Source: Piromyces finnis
Lineage: Eukaryota > Neocallimastigomycota > Neocallimastigomycetes > Neocallimastigales > Neocallimastigaceae
Direction: 5' to 3'
Assembly (NCBI GenBank): GCA_002104945.1
Contig: MCFH01000073.1
Span: 62,001 to 126,000, forward strand
Length of the DNA: 64,000 nt
Each line of letters begins with the position of its first letter. Position 1 is the stretch's first letter. Positions 1-19,243 of this stretch are shown here, one piece after another. A program made the position numbers and the translations under genes. The notes under the pieces were generated by a model. That model did no database searches. It was given only the letters and a program-made list of their open reading frames with translations, and was not told where the DNA came from.

Positions 1-257
1 TTTTTAAAAATCCCTGAATACTTTACAAAAATGAAAGATAGATATCAAGATTTAGGATTCATGGGTGCTAGTATCGTAGCAAAGGTAATAAATTAAAAAT
101 ATATATATATATTAAATAAACTTTCATTTAATTTATATATACATATTAAATTTCTTAATATATAAATAAATAATAGCTCGTTTTCATGGATCAAAAGTTT
201 TATATAAGTAGAGATAATTACAATGAAAGTGGACCAACAATTGTAAACCTTAAATAA
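1..257 (+). CDS. Actin-related protein, C-terminal exons (partial)
   Basis: The last two exons of a gene that begins before the window. The first exon fragment reads in frame from base 1 to base 84 and stops at a GTAATA donor. The intron ends in TAG at 174-176. The last exon runs 177-257 and ends in TAA. The joined C-terminus contains FMGASIVAKL, then FYISRDNYNESGPTIVNLK. This lines up with the actin C-terminus (GGSILASL ... WISKQEYDESGPSIVHRK), so the protein belongs to the actin/ARP superfamily. Several residues differ from conventional actin (the usual C-terminal Cys-Phe is absent), so it is an ARP rather than actin. A dynactin pointed-end ARP10/ARP11-like protein is my best guess, but the subfamily cannot be settled from 50 residues. 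It is convergent with the Rictor gene downstream. Confidence 0.7.
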
Positions 258-643
258 TTTTTAATTTTTTCATTTTTATAGTCTAATATTTTTTTTAATA
301 AAATTGTATATTAACATTATCAATAAAATTTACCTAAATATTTATAAATATAATTTATTTATTATAATTTCTTTTAATAGTTTTTAATTTTTTACTTATC
401 ACTAAAAAACAATAACAAAAGCAAAAAAAATATTATTGAAATAGAAATTGAAAAAAAGGGAAAAAATAATATATATTTATAGGCGTTTAAAAGTTTATTT
501 ATTCTTTATATATCGTGTATAATACATTTTAATGAATTACTTTATATTAATTACATTAATTTGATTATATATTTTATTTATTATTATTACAATATAAAAT
601 ATATATTGTTATTTCTTTTTTTCTTTTCTTTTCTTTTCTTTTC

Positions 644-679
<36 letters not shown>

Positions 680-852
680 TTTTTTTTTTTTCATTTTTCT
701 TTCTTTATATAGTTATTTACTTTTAAGATACTGTTACTATTACTATTATTATATTATTATTATTATTATTTATTATTAATTTTTTTCTTTTTATTTATTT
801 ATTTTTTTTAAGTTTTTGTTAAATATGATGATTATAGATATATACTAATAGA
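258..852. other. Intergenic A/T-rich spacer between two convergent genes
   Basis: No coding signal. It holds the 3' ends of the ARP gene (+) and the Rictor gene (-). Simple repeats are a TTTTC pentanucleotide run at about 615-646, followed directly by an ATT triplet run at about 648-679 and poly-T. A 72-codon frame here is made only of these repeats and is not a gene. Confidence 0.7.
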
Positions 853-7636
<6,784 letters not shown>

Positions 7637-9733
7637 TTTGAAATAATTTTTTTATATTATAAAATCTTTTTTTTTTCGATAATTATACCTTATACAAATT
7701 TTTGTAATTACCGTATAATAATTATCTTTTTCTTTTATTATGGCGTTTACTATTATTTACGTTTTTATATTATTATATTATAAATAAATTTTAAATTGAT
7801 TATTTATCCATTAAAAATTTTAATTTATACTTTTAGTTTAACAATTGATAATAATAATAAAAAATGTATTTAATTTCAATAAGCTTTTGAATATTTGGTA
7901 TATTGCTTATAATAATAATTTTATTATGGACAATTGTATTATTTTTATTTGTATATGTGATTAAAAGAAGGGATTCATTTCATAATTCAAATGTTATTTT
8001 TTTTCTGGTTGCATTGTTTTGTATTGATAAGATAGATAGATATATGTATATGTATATGTATATGCATGTATGTATGTATATGAAAATATGTATATATATA
8101 TATATAAAGAGAAAGTATTAATACTAGAATATTATTTTATATAAATTATTTTTCCTTTGAATTTCAGCAATTCCAAAATAAATATAGTATTTATTACATA
8201 AAAAAAATAGTTTTATAATATTACAATTATTATATATATTTACTTAATTTAACAAATTTTTTTAAAAAAATATAAATATTATTTAATAAATATATAGATA
8301 AAATGTTATCTCTAAGTTCTTAAAAGTAATATTATTCAATCCAGATTCATTTAAATTTCAAATGATGGATAGTTTCTATGGTGTTATAATAACTAGTTAA
8401 CCAAACTTTTTTAAATTTTAATATTTTTTATATGTACATAAATATATTATAGAATAAATTAAAATAATAGAAAAATAAATACTTAATTAAAATGTTAAAT
8501 TTTTAATTTTTATCTATTGAAAGAAGAGAGAATAAATAAAATAAAAAAAAAAAAAGCTTTTTTAAATAGTATGAAAAGGCTTTAGTAATAAACATATACT
8601 ATTTTATAATAGGAAGACTCTTACAAAAAAAAAAAAAACATGAATTACAAAGAGAAAAAAAAATAGTATAAATAGTACTTTTTATTATGATTCAAAAGTA
8701 TTATTACAGAAAAGTAGTAAATGGAGAATCCTTAATTGAAATTATTAAATTAATTAATATACATATTATTTAATTAATATATGGTGAAACGTTACATCTA
8801 ATATATTATTAATATAAAGTGATTTAATTAAAAATTAAGAATTTGGTAAAAGGTTAATTTTTTAAAAGTTTAAAATTTTTATCTTTTTTTTTTTTTTTTG
8901 AAAATAGCTTTAAAAATATTTGTATATAAAGGTTATTTTTTTATCATTAGTTTTAGTTGATGATTTAAAATAAGTAATCATTATAATTTAACTATAATTT
9001 AATGTATATTACATCAAAAATAAAAAAAATAAAGGGATTTAAAAGAAATACCAATAATAGTAAATGGATTAAAAAACAATAAATATAATAACTTATATTA
9101 AAAATAAAAATAATAAAAAACTTTTCTATTTAAAAAATAAAATTATACTATATATCAAATAATACATTAATAGAAAACTTATTAGTTAAACATAGATAGA
9201 AATAAGTAATAAGTAATGATAATAATTACTAAACGCAAATTAACAATATATATAATTATAATAATAAAATATTTTTTATTTATTTTATTTTTACTTTATT
9301 ATTATTATTATTATTATTATTTTTTTTATTTCCTTCCTTGCTTTTTTATATTTTTTTTCTTTTTTTTTTTTGATTTTAAAATATCAAAAGATATTATTAT
9401 TATTTATATCATTTATTAGCTTTTTATATATTTTTTTTTTTTTTTTTTTTTTTTTAATATTTATTTATCATTTGAATTTTATAAAGTATGATATACAATA
9501 TTTATGAATTGATTAATTTATTATTATTATTATTATATATACTTAAATATACTCTTATACTTTAAAAATATAATAGTATTATGTTTAAATTTACATTTGA
9601 TAATTGAAATTATTTGTGTTTTTAAAGTATTTATATAATAATATATAATATATATGTATTTTTATATATTATATATTATATATTTATTTATATATTTTTT
9701 ATGAAAAAGTAATATTACGAGTTGATGCTTATA
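7637..9733. other. Gene-free A/T-rich spacer upstream of Rictor
   Basis: About 2.1 kb with no coding sequence I can support. It should contain the Rictor promoter on its left side and the golgin 3' end on its right. Contents are a TATATG/TATG run at about 8038-8083, an ATT run at about 9299-9321, a 27-base poly-T at about 9429-9455, and many short poly-A/T tracts. Short frames at 7903-8121 and 9216-9419 consist of these repeats. Confidence 0.6.
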
Positions 9734-10142
9734 TTAGAGAGTAATTAATTTAGATGAACAATAACGACATGAAGAAAAATCGTATACATTTTCATTTATA
9801 ATATTATTAATGTTTTCAAATATTTCATTAGACTTTGAATTTTCAATTCTTTCACTAAGAACAGTAGGTGCTTTTGAATTATTTATTATTTTTAATTGAT
9901 CGATAGGATCAATATTATTATTTGAGTTGTTAACTTCGTCTCCTGATTTAATACCATTGTCAAACTTTATAAAGTTAACAGGCATGTTTTTAGTATCAGT
10001 TGTTAATTCTTTAATGTCATCAGTTGATACTTGTTTTCCTTCTTTTAAAAGAGTTATTTTTTCGATTAACTTTTTATTTTGTTCAATTAAAGATTTTCTT
10101 TCCTTATGGTATAACACTATATTTGTTTAGTTTTTTATATTA

Positions 10143-10197
<55 letters not shown>

Positions 10198-13006
10198 ATT
10201 TATATTATATTATGGAAATAATAATTATTTTGATGATTATTAAAAAATATAAATATAAAATAAACCTACGTATATAATCTGGAAGACTATCAACTTCACT
10301 CGAAAGCAAATCATTTATATGTAATTCGTGAGAAAGTTTAGACATTAGATGCTGCTTGTCTGCCTTTAAACTTTTAGTATTATTTTTCATTAATAGATTA
10401 TCAGCAATCATTTTTTCTAAATCTAATTCCAATTGTTGTTGACGTTTATTTAAATTATCATTTTCATTCATTAATCTTGTAAGTTCTTCTTGCATTGAAG
10501 CCATATGAGTAACATATTCATTATTTTTAAATTGTTCTTTTTTGATATCACTCATTGCTTTTTCGTAATTGGAATTAAGAGCACTTGATTTTTGTACTGC
10601 TTCTTGTTTTACATTTTCAATTTCTTCTAAAAGTTTATCTCTTACTAATTGTTGATCAGCTAATTTGTTTCTTAGTAATATGTTGGCTTCTTTCAATTTT
10701 TCAATACTATCATTTTCATTATTATTTGAAAATTCTGATTCTTTCATTGGACTAATAATTTTGTCCTCTATATTCTGAATGGATTGCTCATTATTTATAA
10801 CTGGTTTTTCTTCCATCACCTTATTTTCTTTAATACCACCGGATAGTGATTGATTTGAATTAGTGTTACTATTATTTTTGTTTAATGAAATTTGAGAGTT
10901 GCTATTCAACATTTCAATTTTTTTGATTTCTGTAAATTCTTTAAGACTTGATAATATAATGCTAAATGAATCACTAATCTCAGATATAGCTTCATTTAAT
11001 CTACCAATGTTATCATTTTTATGAAGTGTTTTAAATGGCTCAAGAATACTTACATGATCAAATGAATTGTCATCTTTAAGAATGGAATTTACCAAGTAGG
11101 AAGCTAGATTTTCCATTAATTTTATATATTTAAATAAATTAATTCTCATACTATTGATTTGCTGAGCATCTTCGTTCATTTCTTCAATTGTTTCGGTTTG
11201 TTCTTCAATAATTTCTTCTTTTTCTGCTCTTATATTTCTTTCAGTAGTTAATAATTCCTCTAAATTTTCGCATTTTTCGTTCATATCAAACATTATTTTT
11301 TCCATTCTTTCAATTTCCTTTTCCTTTTCTTCAAGTTTTAATTTAATTAAGTTAAATTCCTCTTGATCCTTCTTTTGTTCTTCTACATCCGTTTGATTTT
11401 TATTTAATTCACTTTCGTTTTCTTTTATTTTGATTTCTAAATCTTTTATTATACTAATTAATTGTTTAATTAACTCTAATGAATCATTTAGTGTATTGAC
11501 ATCGTATATATTAGTTAATATCGGCCTTAATAATTCATTATCGTTTTTAACCTGGCGTATATATTCTAATAAACTTTGAATAAATAGAGACGAATTAATG
11601 GAATCACTATAATCTTTTTCTTCTAATGATTTAATTTCTTCCTTTAATTCCTGATTTTCTTGGTCAAGTTTATTCCATTTATCCTTCCATTGTTCAATAG
11701 TATTTAAATTTGTTGATATTTCGAGCATAGCATCTTCTAATTTTTTTGTTTTATCTTCTATTTCATTGCTTAGTTTTGACAAATTTTCATTACTACTAAC
11801 CCTATCAACTTCTGCTTTTGAAGCCTTTGAAGATAATGATTTATTTTCATTTGTTAATTCCGTTATTATTGAAGTCTAATATTTGTAATTATAATATTTG
11901 AATTTAGAATATTTTTTATTGTATATTATTATTATTATATATATTTTTATATTTTTTATATACATAACGTTTTTGTATTGTTATACCTGATAATTAATTT
12001 TATCTAATAATTCTTTATTTTGGTTAATATACGAATCCAATTCCTTTTTTTCTTCAGTTATTTCCTTTTTTAATTATTTAGTAGTTAAAAATAATTTTAG
12101 TTTTTTTTGATGAATAATTATTATCTTAAATTTTTGGAAAATGCAATAAAATAATAAATACTTGATTTAATTTATTTAATTTTTCTTCTTCTAATTCGTT
12201 TTTTTTGATTTGTTCTAAATATTCATTTATTTTATCATCCTGCTTCTTTTTTTCAACTAGTATATATATATATATATACAAATAATTTAATTTATTGTTA
12301 AAAAGGTGTGTAATTTTTATAATTATTATTGTTATTATTCTTTTAATTTAAATATTTTTACATTTTAATTGTTCGATTTCATATAAAAGTTTGTCCCTTT
12401 CTGTAATTAAATCTGACTTTTCTTCAATTAAAAGTTGTATCATTTGTTGCTCAGCATTTTTTCCTACATTATTGAATAAAAATTTTTCATTTTAATTAAA
12501 TGAATAAAGTTTAAAATAATTGAAAATTATTTGAAATTGTTTAATAAAAAAAGCTTCTGTTTTTATGATAATAATATACACTTACCAGAATTCTTTTATA
12601 AATAAGAATATAAATATATGAATAATAAATTTTATATATTATTAAGATTGTGTTAGCCAATTTTAATTATTATTATGAAAGTAAATATATAAATATAATA
12701 AATAATTAATATATAAATTTATATTACATCTTCCTTAGAGTTATATTGTTTAATATTTTGTTTTGATAAGGATCGAGGAGAAATTAATGGAGAATTTATT
12801 GTTGAATTGACTTGACTGTTTTAGAAATTTATTATTTTTTTTAATAACTTTATATATAATCATTAAATTTAAATATTTTAATTTTACCTTTTTGCATCAT
12901 CTTCAGATATAATAGATATATTTGAATGAAGTTCACTATTAATTCTTTTTCTTTGATATCTCTGTAATTTCTTCCGAGCCTTTTCTAATTTTTCGTTTCT
13001 ATCCAT
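9734..13006 (-). CDS. GM130 (GOLGA2)-like golgin, coiled-coil Golgi matrix protein, 8 exons
   Basis: Golgins of the GM130 type tether vesicles at the cis-Golgi. The N-terminal exon (12888-13006) opens MDRNEKLEKARKKLQRYQRK, matching the short basic KL..A+KKL+.YQ+R start of GM130 proteins. The middle exons (12728-12815; microexon 12596-12602; about 12362-12473; about 12163-12258; about 11988-12067; 10270-11875) give several hundred residues of Glu/Lys/Leu-rich coiled coil, broken by an Asn/Ser-rich linker. The last junction (GTAGGT donor at 10268-10269 to the exon 9734-10116) gives LPDYILLYHKERKSL, matching the conserved C-terminal (D/E)YIxLYxxxR block of GM130. Length is about 800 residues. 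The intron before the last exon carries an AAAT tetranucleotide run. It is divergent from RNPC3, sharing a 422-bp upstream region. Coiled-coil proteins are easy to misname, but both termini support the golgin call. Confidence 0.72.
10141..10199. repeat. AAAT tetranucleotide microsatellite in golgin intron
   Basis: About 14 copies of AAAT/ATAA lie inside the last intron of the golgin gene. The repeat is perfect or nearly so, suggesting recent length change. Confidence 0.9.
12596..12602 (-). other. 7-nt microexon of the golgin gene
   Basis: Minus-strand AATTCTG lies between an AAAAG acceptor and a GTAAG donor. The preceding exon ends in phase 0 (GAT at 12728) and the following exon begins GAAAAAATGC at 12473. 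Joining those two directly gives a stop within eight codons. Inserting these seven bases gives Asn-Ser-Gly and restores the long coiled-coil frame. Confidence 0.75.
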
Positions 13007-13428
13007 TGATTATATTTAAATTCTTGATTGTGGATAAAAAAAACACATTTTGATTTAGTATATAATAGAAATTTAATATTAAATATACCGTTTCCATAAT
13101 TTTATAAGCATAGATAATAAACTTACTTAAAAAAAATACAGTAAAGTGTTATATTGGTAAATTAAACATTTATTAATTATGATTTTGTAACATTATTTTC
13201 TATTTTAAATTTTTAAATTACTATTAATAATTTTTATTTTATAAAGAAGAAATAATAAAAATACAAAAAATAAATCTTATATATTGTATATTATATACAA
13301 TACAATATACAATATATAATAATAATAAATGTATTAAAATAAATTATTATTTAAAATTTATTTTTTTTGGGTTCATATTATTGTATTTTTAAAGATAATA
13401 CACACATATACAAAATAAATTTAATAAA
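13007..13428. promoter_or_regulatory. Divergent upstream region shared by golgin and RNPC3
   Basis: The 422 bp between two divergent start codons should carry both promoters. It is almost pure A/T. A TATA-rich imperfect palindrome (TATATTGTATATTATATACAATACAATATA region) lies at about 13278-13315. I recognise no specific factor site. Confidence 0.4.
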
Positions 13429-13645
13429 ATGGATTTAAATACAACAACATTAAAAGTTAAAAATATACCAAATTTCATTTTAAAAGACAAAAAAAAAACA
13501 GAGGAACTATTTAAACAATTTAGTGGAGTTGGTAATTTCATATAATTATTTTATTGTTTTTTATAATTATTTAACATATTCAATTTATAATAGATATAAG
13601 AACATTTTATAATTCCACCCAATATGTAAGCATTCTTTTTCTTTT

Positions 13646-13676
<31 letters not shown>

Positions 13677-15876
13677 ATTTTTTTTATTTCCTTATTTCCT
13701 TATTATTAATTTATAAGGAAAATATAATTTTTAATCACATTTTGAAATAAAATCAATGTCAGACAAGATAATTGAGTATACTTTTTTAAAAATTGAATTT
13801 CAGAATTTAAATTTCTAGTTTAGAAATAGAAGATTGTTAAAGACAATATTAATAAAGAAAAGAAAATATTATTAAATTACTTGAAAAAAAAAAAATAAAA
13901 TAAAAATATTATTTAAAATTATAATTATCAATGTGTTATTAAGGTTAACCTTTTTTTATTTAATAATTAAACAATTTATTTTATTTTATTTTATTTTTAT
14001 CATAGAATGGATATGCTTACGTAAATTTTCCAAATAGAGAATTAGCTTCATTAGCAAGTGTAAGAATTCAACAACTATCATTTGAACCAAATAAATATTT
14101 ATCTGTGGAATTTGCAATTCCAGATCAAGAAAAGATTAACAAGTAATTTTTCTTCTTCTTTTCCCTTTCCCTTATAATGTATATAAATTTACATTTCAAT
14201 ATTTATACTTTTATTAATATATAATTAAAACCATTTTAACTATAAAATAAATTATTAAAAATAGGAATCAGTCAATATTTTTTGGTAAAATTCCAACTTC
14301 AGAAAATAATTTAATATTGAATAATTCGAATAACAATTTCAATGAAATACCCAATTACAAAGTAATAGAACAAAATGAAACACCAAGTTCTATCGCTCCC
14401 GAATTAGGGTATATACTTATTTGATAATCATAAAAGATAAATTAGTTTTATAAAAGTAAATTTTAATGGAATTTATTAAATTCATTACTAATTTAAAATT
14501 AATTTAGAATTGATTATCCATCAATGCCAACTCTCAAGTATCAATATCCTCCACCTAATCCAGATATTATTATAAATATTATGAATGCTATTGTAGCGGT
14601 GCCAAAACTGTATATTCAAGTCATTCATTTAATGAATAAAATGAACCTTCCTCCACCATTTGGAGAAGCAACAAATATGACACCAATGGTATGCTATTAT
14701 TATTATATTATAAGTCAGGCCATTTAATAAGACATGAATGTAATGTAGTAATCATATTATATTATACATAAGCTCTATAATTACTTTTATAAAAATAAAA
14801 CAGAAGAATTAAAAAAAAGGAAAAAAAGAGAAACCTTATTGTCAAGTGATGAGTCAGAACTTGAATCCGATGATGATAAAAAAATCGAATTTCTAAAAAA
14901 AGGAAATATTGTTTTAAATGATCAGATAACAACTACATCTCACATTAATAAAAAACCTAAAATAATGGTAAACAAATAAAGAACTACATATAAAAATAGA
15001 AATTTACAATATTAATAAATATATGCTATGGTTTTAATATTAACAAATCTTATATGTTGTTTCAATAATACTTTTATATAACATTTTATTAATTTAAGAC
15101 TAATCAAAATGAAATACAAATAAAAATTAATTTGGATAATAAATTAACAGAAAAAAATAAAAATGAAATTGTTGATCGTAATGAAATTCCTTCTAAACCT
15201 CTAATATTAACAAACAATGATATTCCCTCTAATCCTCCAATATTAACAAATAATGATATTGTTAATTATGAACCAAATGAACATTGCATATCGTTAGATG
15301 AACTAAACAAAATGAAAATATCACAAGAAGAAATGGAAAAATTACCAGCATATCGTAATTACAAGGAAGGGGTTCCAAGGTATAAATTGTATAAATATTA
15401 ACTATTTTTAATAGTCATAATTTTTTTTAATTAAAATAAAAAAAAAAATGATAATTTTATCAATGATATTTAAAAATACATGAATGCTTCATTTTCAGTC
15501 GAACATTATTTTTAAAAAATATAAATGTAAAATTAACAAAAGAGAAGGATTTAGAGCATATTTTTGGTCGTTATTTGAGGGATGAAGAAATGAGTGAAAA
15601 ACTAAATATTCGTCTTATGGTATCAGGAAGAATGAAAGGGCAAGCTTTTGTAAAATTGCCAACAGTAGAAATGGCAACATTATTATTAAAGGAAGTACAT
15701 GGTTATATCTTAAATGACAAAGCAATAATTATTGTAAGTATCAAAATTTATTTTACCATTCTATCATATAAAATATAATAATAATATTATTATTTTATTG
15801 ACGAAACTTTTTTTTTTTTTTGATATTGAAAAACATTTTAATATATCTGTAGCAATATGGTAAATCCAATGACTAA
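13429..15876 (+). CDS. RNPC3: U11/U12-65K (RNPC3) protein of the minor spliceosome, two RRMs, 9 exons
   Basis: The 65K protein bridges U11 and U12 snRNPs, with its C-terminal RRM binding the U12 snRNA hairpin. Exons: 13429-13531, 13594-13625, 14006-14142, 14265-14408, 14508-14688, 14773-14967, 15099-15379, 15499-15733, 15853-15876. RRM1 starts near residue 8 (TTLKVKNIPNFI) and its RNP1-like strand is NGYAYVNFPNRELA. The family hallmark follows in exon 5: a PPPNPDIIINI helix, then LYIQVIHLMNKMNLPPPFG. A charged linker with an acidic SSDESELESDDD patch leads to RRM2: RTLFLKNINVKL, with GQAFVKLPTVEMA as RNP1. The protein ends QYGKSND. Exon 6 is placed with an AAG acceptor at 14770-14772, because the nearer CAG at 14801 would force a stop. 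Intron 2 contains a CT dinucleotide run (about 13650-13673). The hallmark block and two-RRM order make this confident. Confidence 0.88.
13648..13673 (+). repeat. CT dinucleotide run in RNPC3 intron 2
   Basis: About 12 TC/CT units lie within the polypyrimidine-rich intron between exons 2 and 3. It is one of the few non-A/T microsatellites in the window. Confidence 0.9.
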
Positions 15877-16348
15877 CTAATTAAACTATCTTTAAAAAAA
15901 TAATAATTAATAAAAATCAATAAAATCAAAATTGTGGAAGATTTATAATACCTCATTTTTATTCATCATTTACATTTTTTATGAAAACACGTGTTATTTT
16001 AAAAAGTATAATTTTAAAATTTAAGTTTAAAAAGTTTTTTTTTTTTTTACTTTTTCTTTTTATTTTCTTTCTTTTTTTTTATTAGTTTTTGTATTTTATT
16101 TTTATTGTTTTATTTTATTTTATTTTATTTTTTTTATTTTGAAGAGTTAAAGATTTCAATAATTTATTTCACGATTTTTCAATAATACTCTGGTACGTTG
16201 GTGAATATATATTATAAATATTAATTAGTTTAGAGTTTAAAAAGTTTTCCTTATTAAATAAAAAATATGTATATTTTTCCAATATATTTTTTTTAAATTT
16301 ATGGTAATATATAGTAGGAAAATTATTTATTGTTATAGATAGATCAAT
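15877..16348. other. Spacer between RNPC3 and ARMC3
   Basis: A 472-bp A/T-rich spacer between two genes in the same orientation. It holds the RNPC3 3' UTR and the ARMC3 promoter. TTTTA runs occur at about 16105-16135. No other feature is seen. Confidence 0.6.
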
Positions 16349-19211
16349 ATGGCAATATCATCAAATCAAAATGCATCTGCACCTGCAGATAAAAATAGCA
16401 AGCAACCACAACCATTTGTTTTAGAAGTCGATGAAGAGGTAATATTTATTAATTATAAAATAATATATTTATGAATTTTGATAATAATAATTAATTTAAT
16501 ATTATGTGTTTCGGTCAATTTTAATTAATAAACTTTTCAAAATCATGAATTCTTATATGAATTTTTTATAATAATAAATAATTTAAAAAAAAATTGTATT
16601 AAATATAATAATGGTGTAGACTATGAAATTTAAAGCAGTAAATATTCCTATTTGTGATGCTGAAACTTTAATATCCCTTTTAGATTCAAATGATACAGCA
16701 GTATGTAGTATGGCTTTAGAATATTTAACAAAATTTGCCGAAATTTGTATGTATTTTTTTTTTATTAAATTAAAATTTTTTAAAAAAAATTATTTTTAGC
16801 ATCTCAAAAGAAGATATATTAATTAATATTATAATAAAACAAAACGAAATGTATTATAGCTCCACAGGAAAGACTAACTTTATTAGATTATAATATTCTT
16901 GACCATTTATGTACTTTGGTTAATTCTACTGATCCTAATATAAAAAAGAATGCATTTACATGTTTATCTATAACTACTGAATTAGGTAAGGAAATCAGTA
17001 AAATTCTAAATATATAAAACATAGTTTGTAATAACTTTACTTTTCTTGATGAATTAAAAAAAATTAAAGATGAACCACATGAAAAAATGAGAGATCATCA
17101 ATTCCTCGAATTATTATTAAATGTGTTAAAGAAAAAAGATGAACAAGTTGAAATCATTGAAGAAGCAGCATACACAATTGCAAATTTAGCAAGAGATTGT
17201 AATTATCATCATACTCATTATTATTATATGATATTACAATAATTTTCCTATTATTTTTTGAGAAATATAATAATTTATATTAAATATATATATATAAATG
17301 TATATATATATATATCAATTGAAAAAATAATATATAGTTTCTTGGAAAGCTGAGATAAGGAAATCCGGAGGTATAAAGCTTCTTGTTCCATTACTTGAAG
17401 TTCAAGATCCAGATATTAAAAAAAATGTTACTTATGCCATTTCATTACTTCTTGAAGATAGTAAATAAATATTCTTTATTTTATTACTATAAAAAATACA
17501 TAAAATTTATTTAATTATTATAAAAAAAAAGAATAATAAATTTATTATAGTTACTAATGATTTATTCATTAATAATAATATCTTTATTAAATTAAATCTA
17601 GTTGGTTGTAGAACAGAAATAAGATTAGTTGGTGGAATCCCATTATTAATAGAATTATTAAATACAGAGTATCCAGAAATTCTTGAAAATGTAATAACAT
17701 GTATCACAAAATGTGCCGAAGATTGTAAGTTTTTTTTTTTTTTACATATACAAAAGTTTGATCTTTTATTATATTAATTTTGAATATTCAAATTGTTATT
17801 AACTTTATTTACTATATAATATATGAACATTATATATATATATATGAATTATAGTCAGTAATAGAATTGAAATTAGAAAACATAATGGTGTAAAAAAAAT
17901 AATTGATCTTTTATTTAAAGAAAGTGTAGAATTATATCCATTAACTATTGAATGTATTGCAATATGCTTGGAAGATAGTAAGCAATAATAAGATTAAAAC
18001 TTTTTTTTTTGTCAATATAATTAAGGTTTCGAAATTTTAATAACATTTTTTAATTCAAATATAAAGATGAAACAAATTATAATATTTCAAATATGGGTGG
18101 TCTTACAATAATTGTAAAGTTCTTATCCTCAGAAGATGTTGTACTAAAAAGATTTGCCTCTCTTGCATTATCAAAAATTGCAAGAATAGGTAGTTATTAC
18201 AAAAATTAACCCTATAGTAATAATAATAATAATAGTTATCATTATTAATTAATATTTATGTATTTTGTTAATTTTGAAAGAACACAATCATAGCTTCATA
18301 AGAGATGAAGGTGCTATTCCAATCCTTGCCAATGATTTATCAAATCCAGATAATGATATTGTTATAACAACAGCAATGGCTATTGCAAAATTAGCTAAAC
18401 AAGGTATATTTATATTTTTATTAATTAATACTTTTAATAAATTAGATAAAGATAATATGTAATGTATATATTTAAATTATATGTATTTAATATTTTTTTT
18501 TACATATTTAAAAACTATAAAGAATTATTCCAAACCGAATTATATAAAGCAGGAGCTGTTGAAAAATTAATTAAACAACTTGAAAATGAGAATAATGAAG
18601 TTGTTTGTCAATGTCTTATAGCCTTAGCTTCATTCTCTGAAAATAGTAATGTTATTAAACTAAATAAATTTTATTATTTTTTTTATCAAGATTTCTAATG
18701 ATAAAAATAAAAAATAAAAATATATAGTTAAATTAAGAGCAAATATGAAGCAATTAAAGGCTACTATACCAACATTAAATTTACTTCTTTCTCAAGATAA
18801 TCAAGTTTTAATAAATGCATGTAACTGCTTAGATATATTTGCTAGAGATTGTAAATATAAATGCCAGTTCAATTAAATATTATATAAAAGTGTTATAATT
18901 ATTCATATATATATATATATATATATATTTTACTAATACTTAAATTGAATATATTTGAAATTTAAAATTACACATAGCGAATAATAGAGAAGAATTAATT
19001 GCTAATGGAATGGTAGAAAGATTAGTTGATATTTTAAGTAATGAAGATCCATCAGTTCAAAGTGTTGCTGTTTTAGCATTATCAAGATGCATGCAAGATA
19101 GTATATATTTGTTTTATTTTTTTTTAATTTAATAATAATATTCTTGATTATTAATATAAAGCTTTGAATTAAATGTATTTATACTAACGAATTCAATTAT
19201 CAATAATAAAA

Positions 19212-19243
<32 letters not shown>

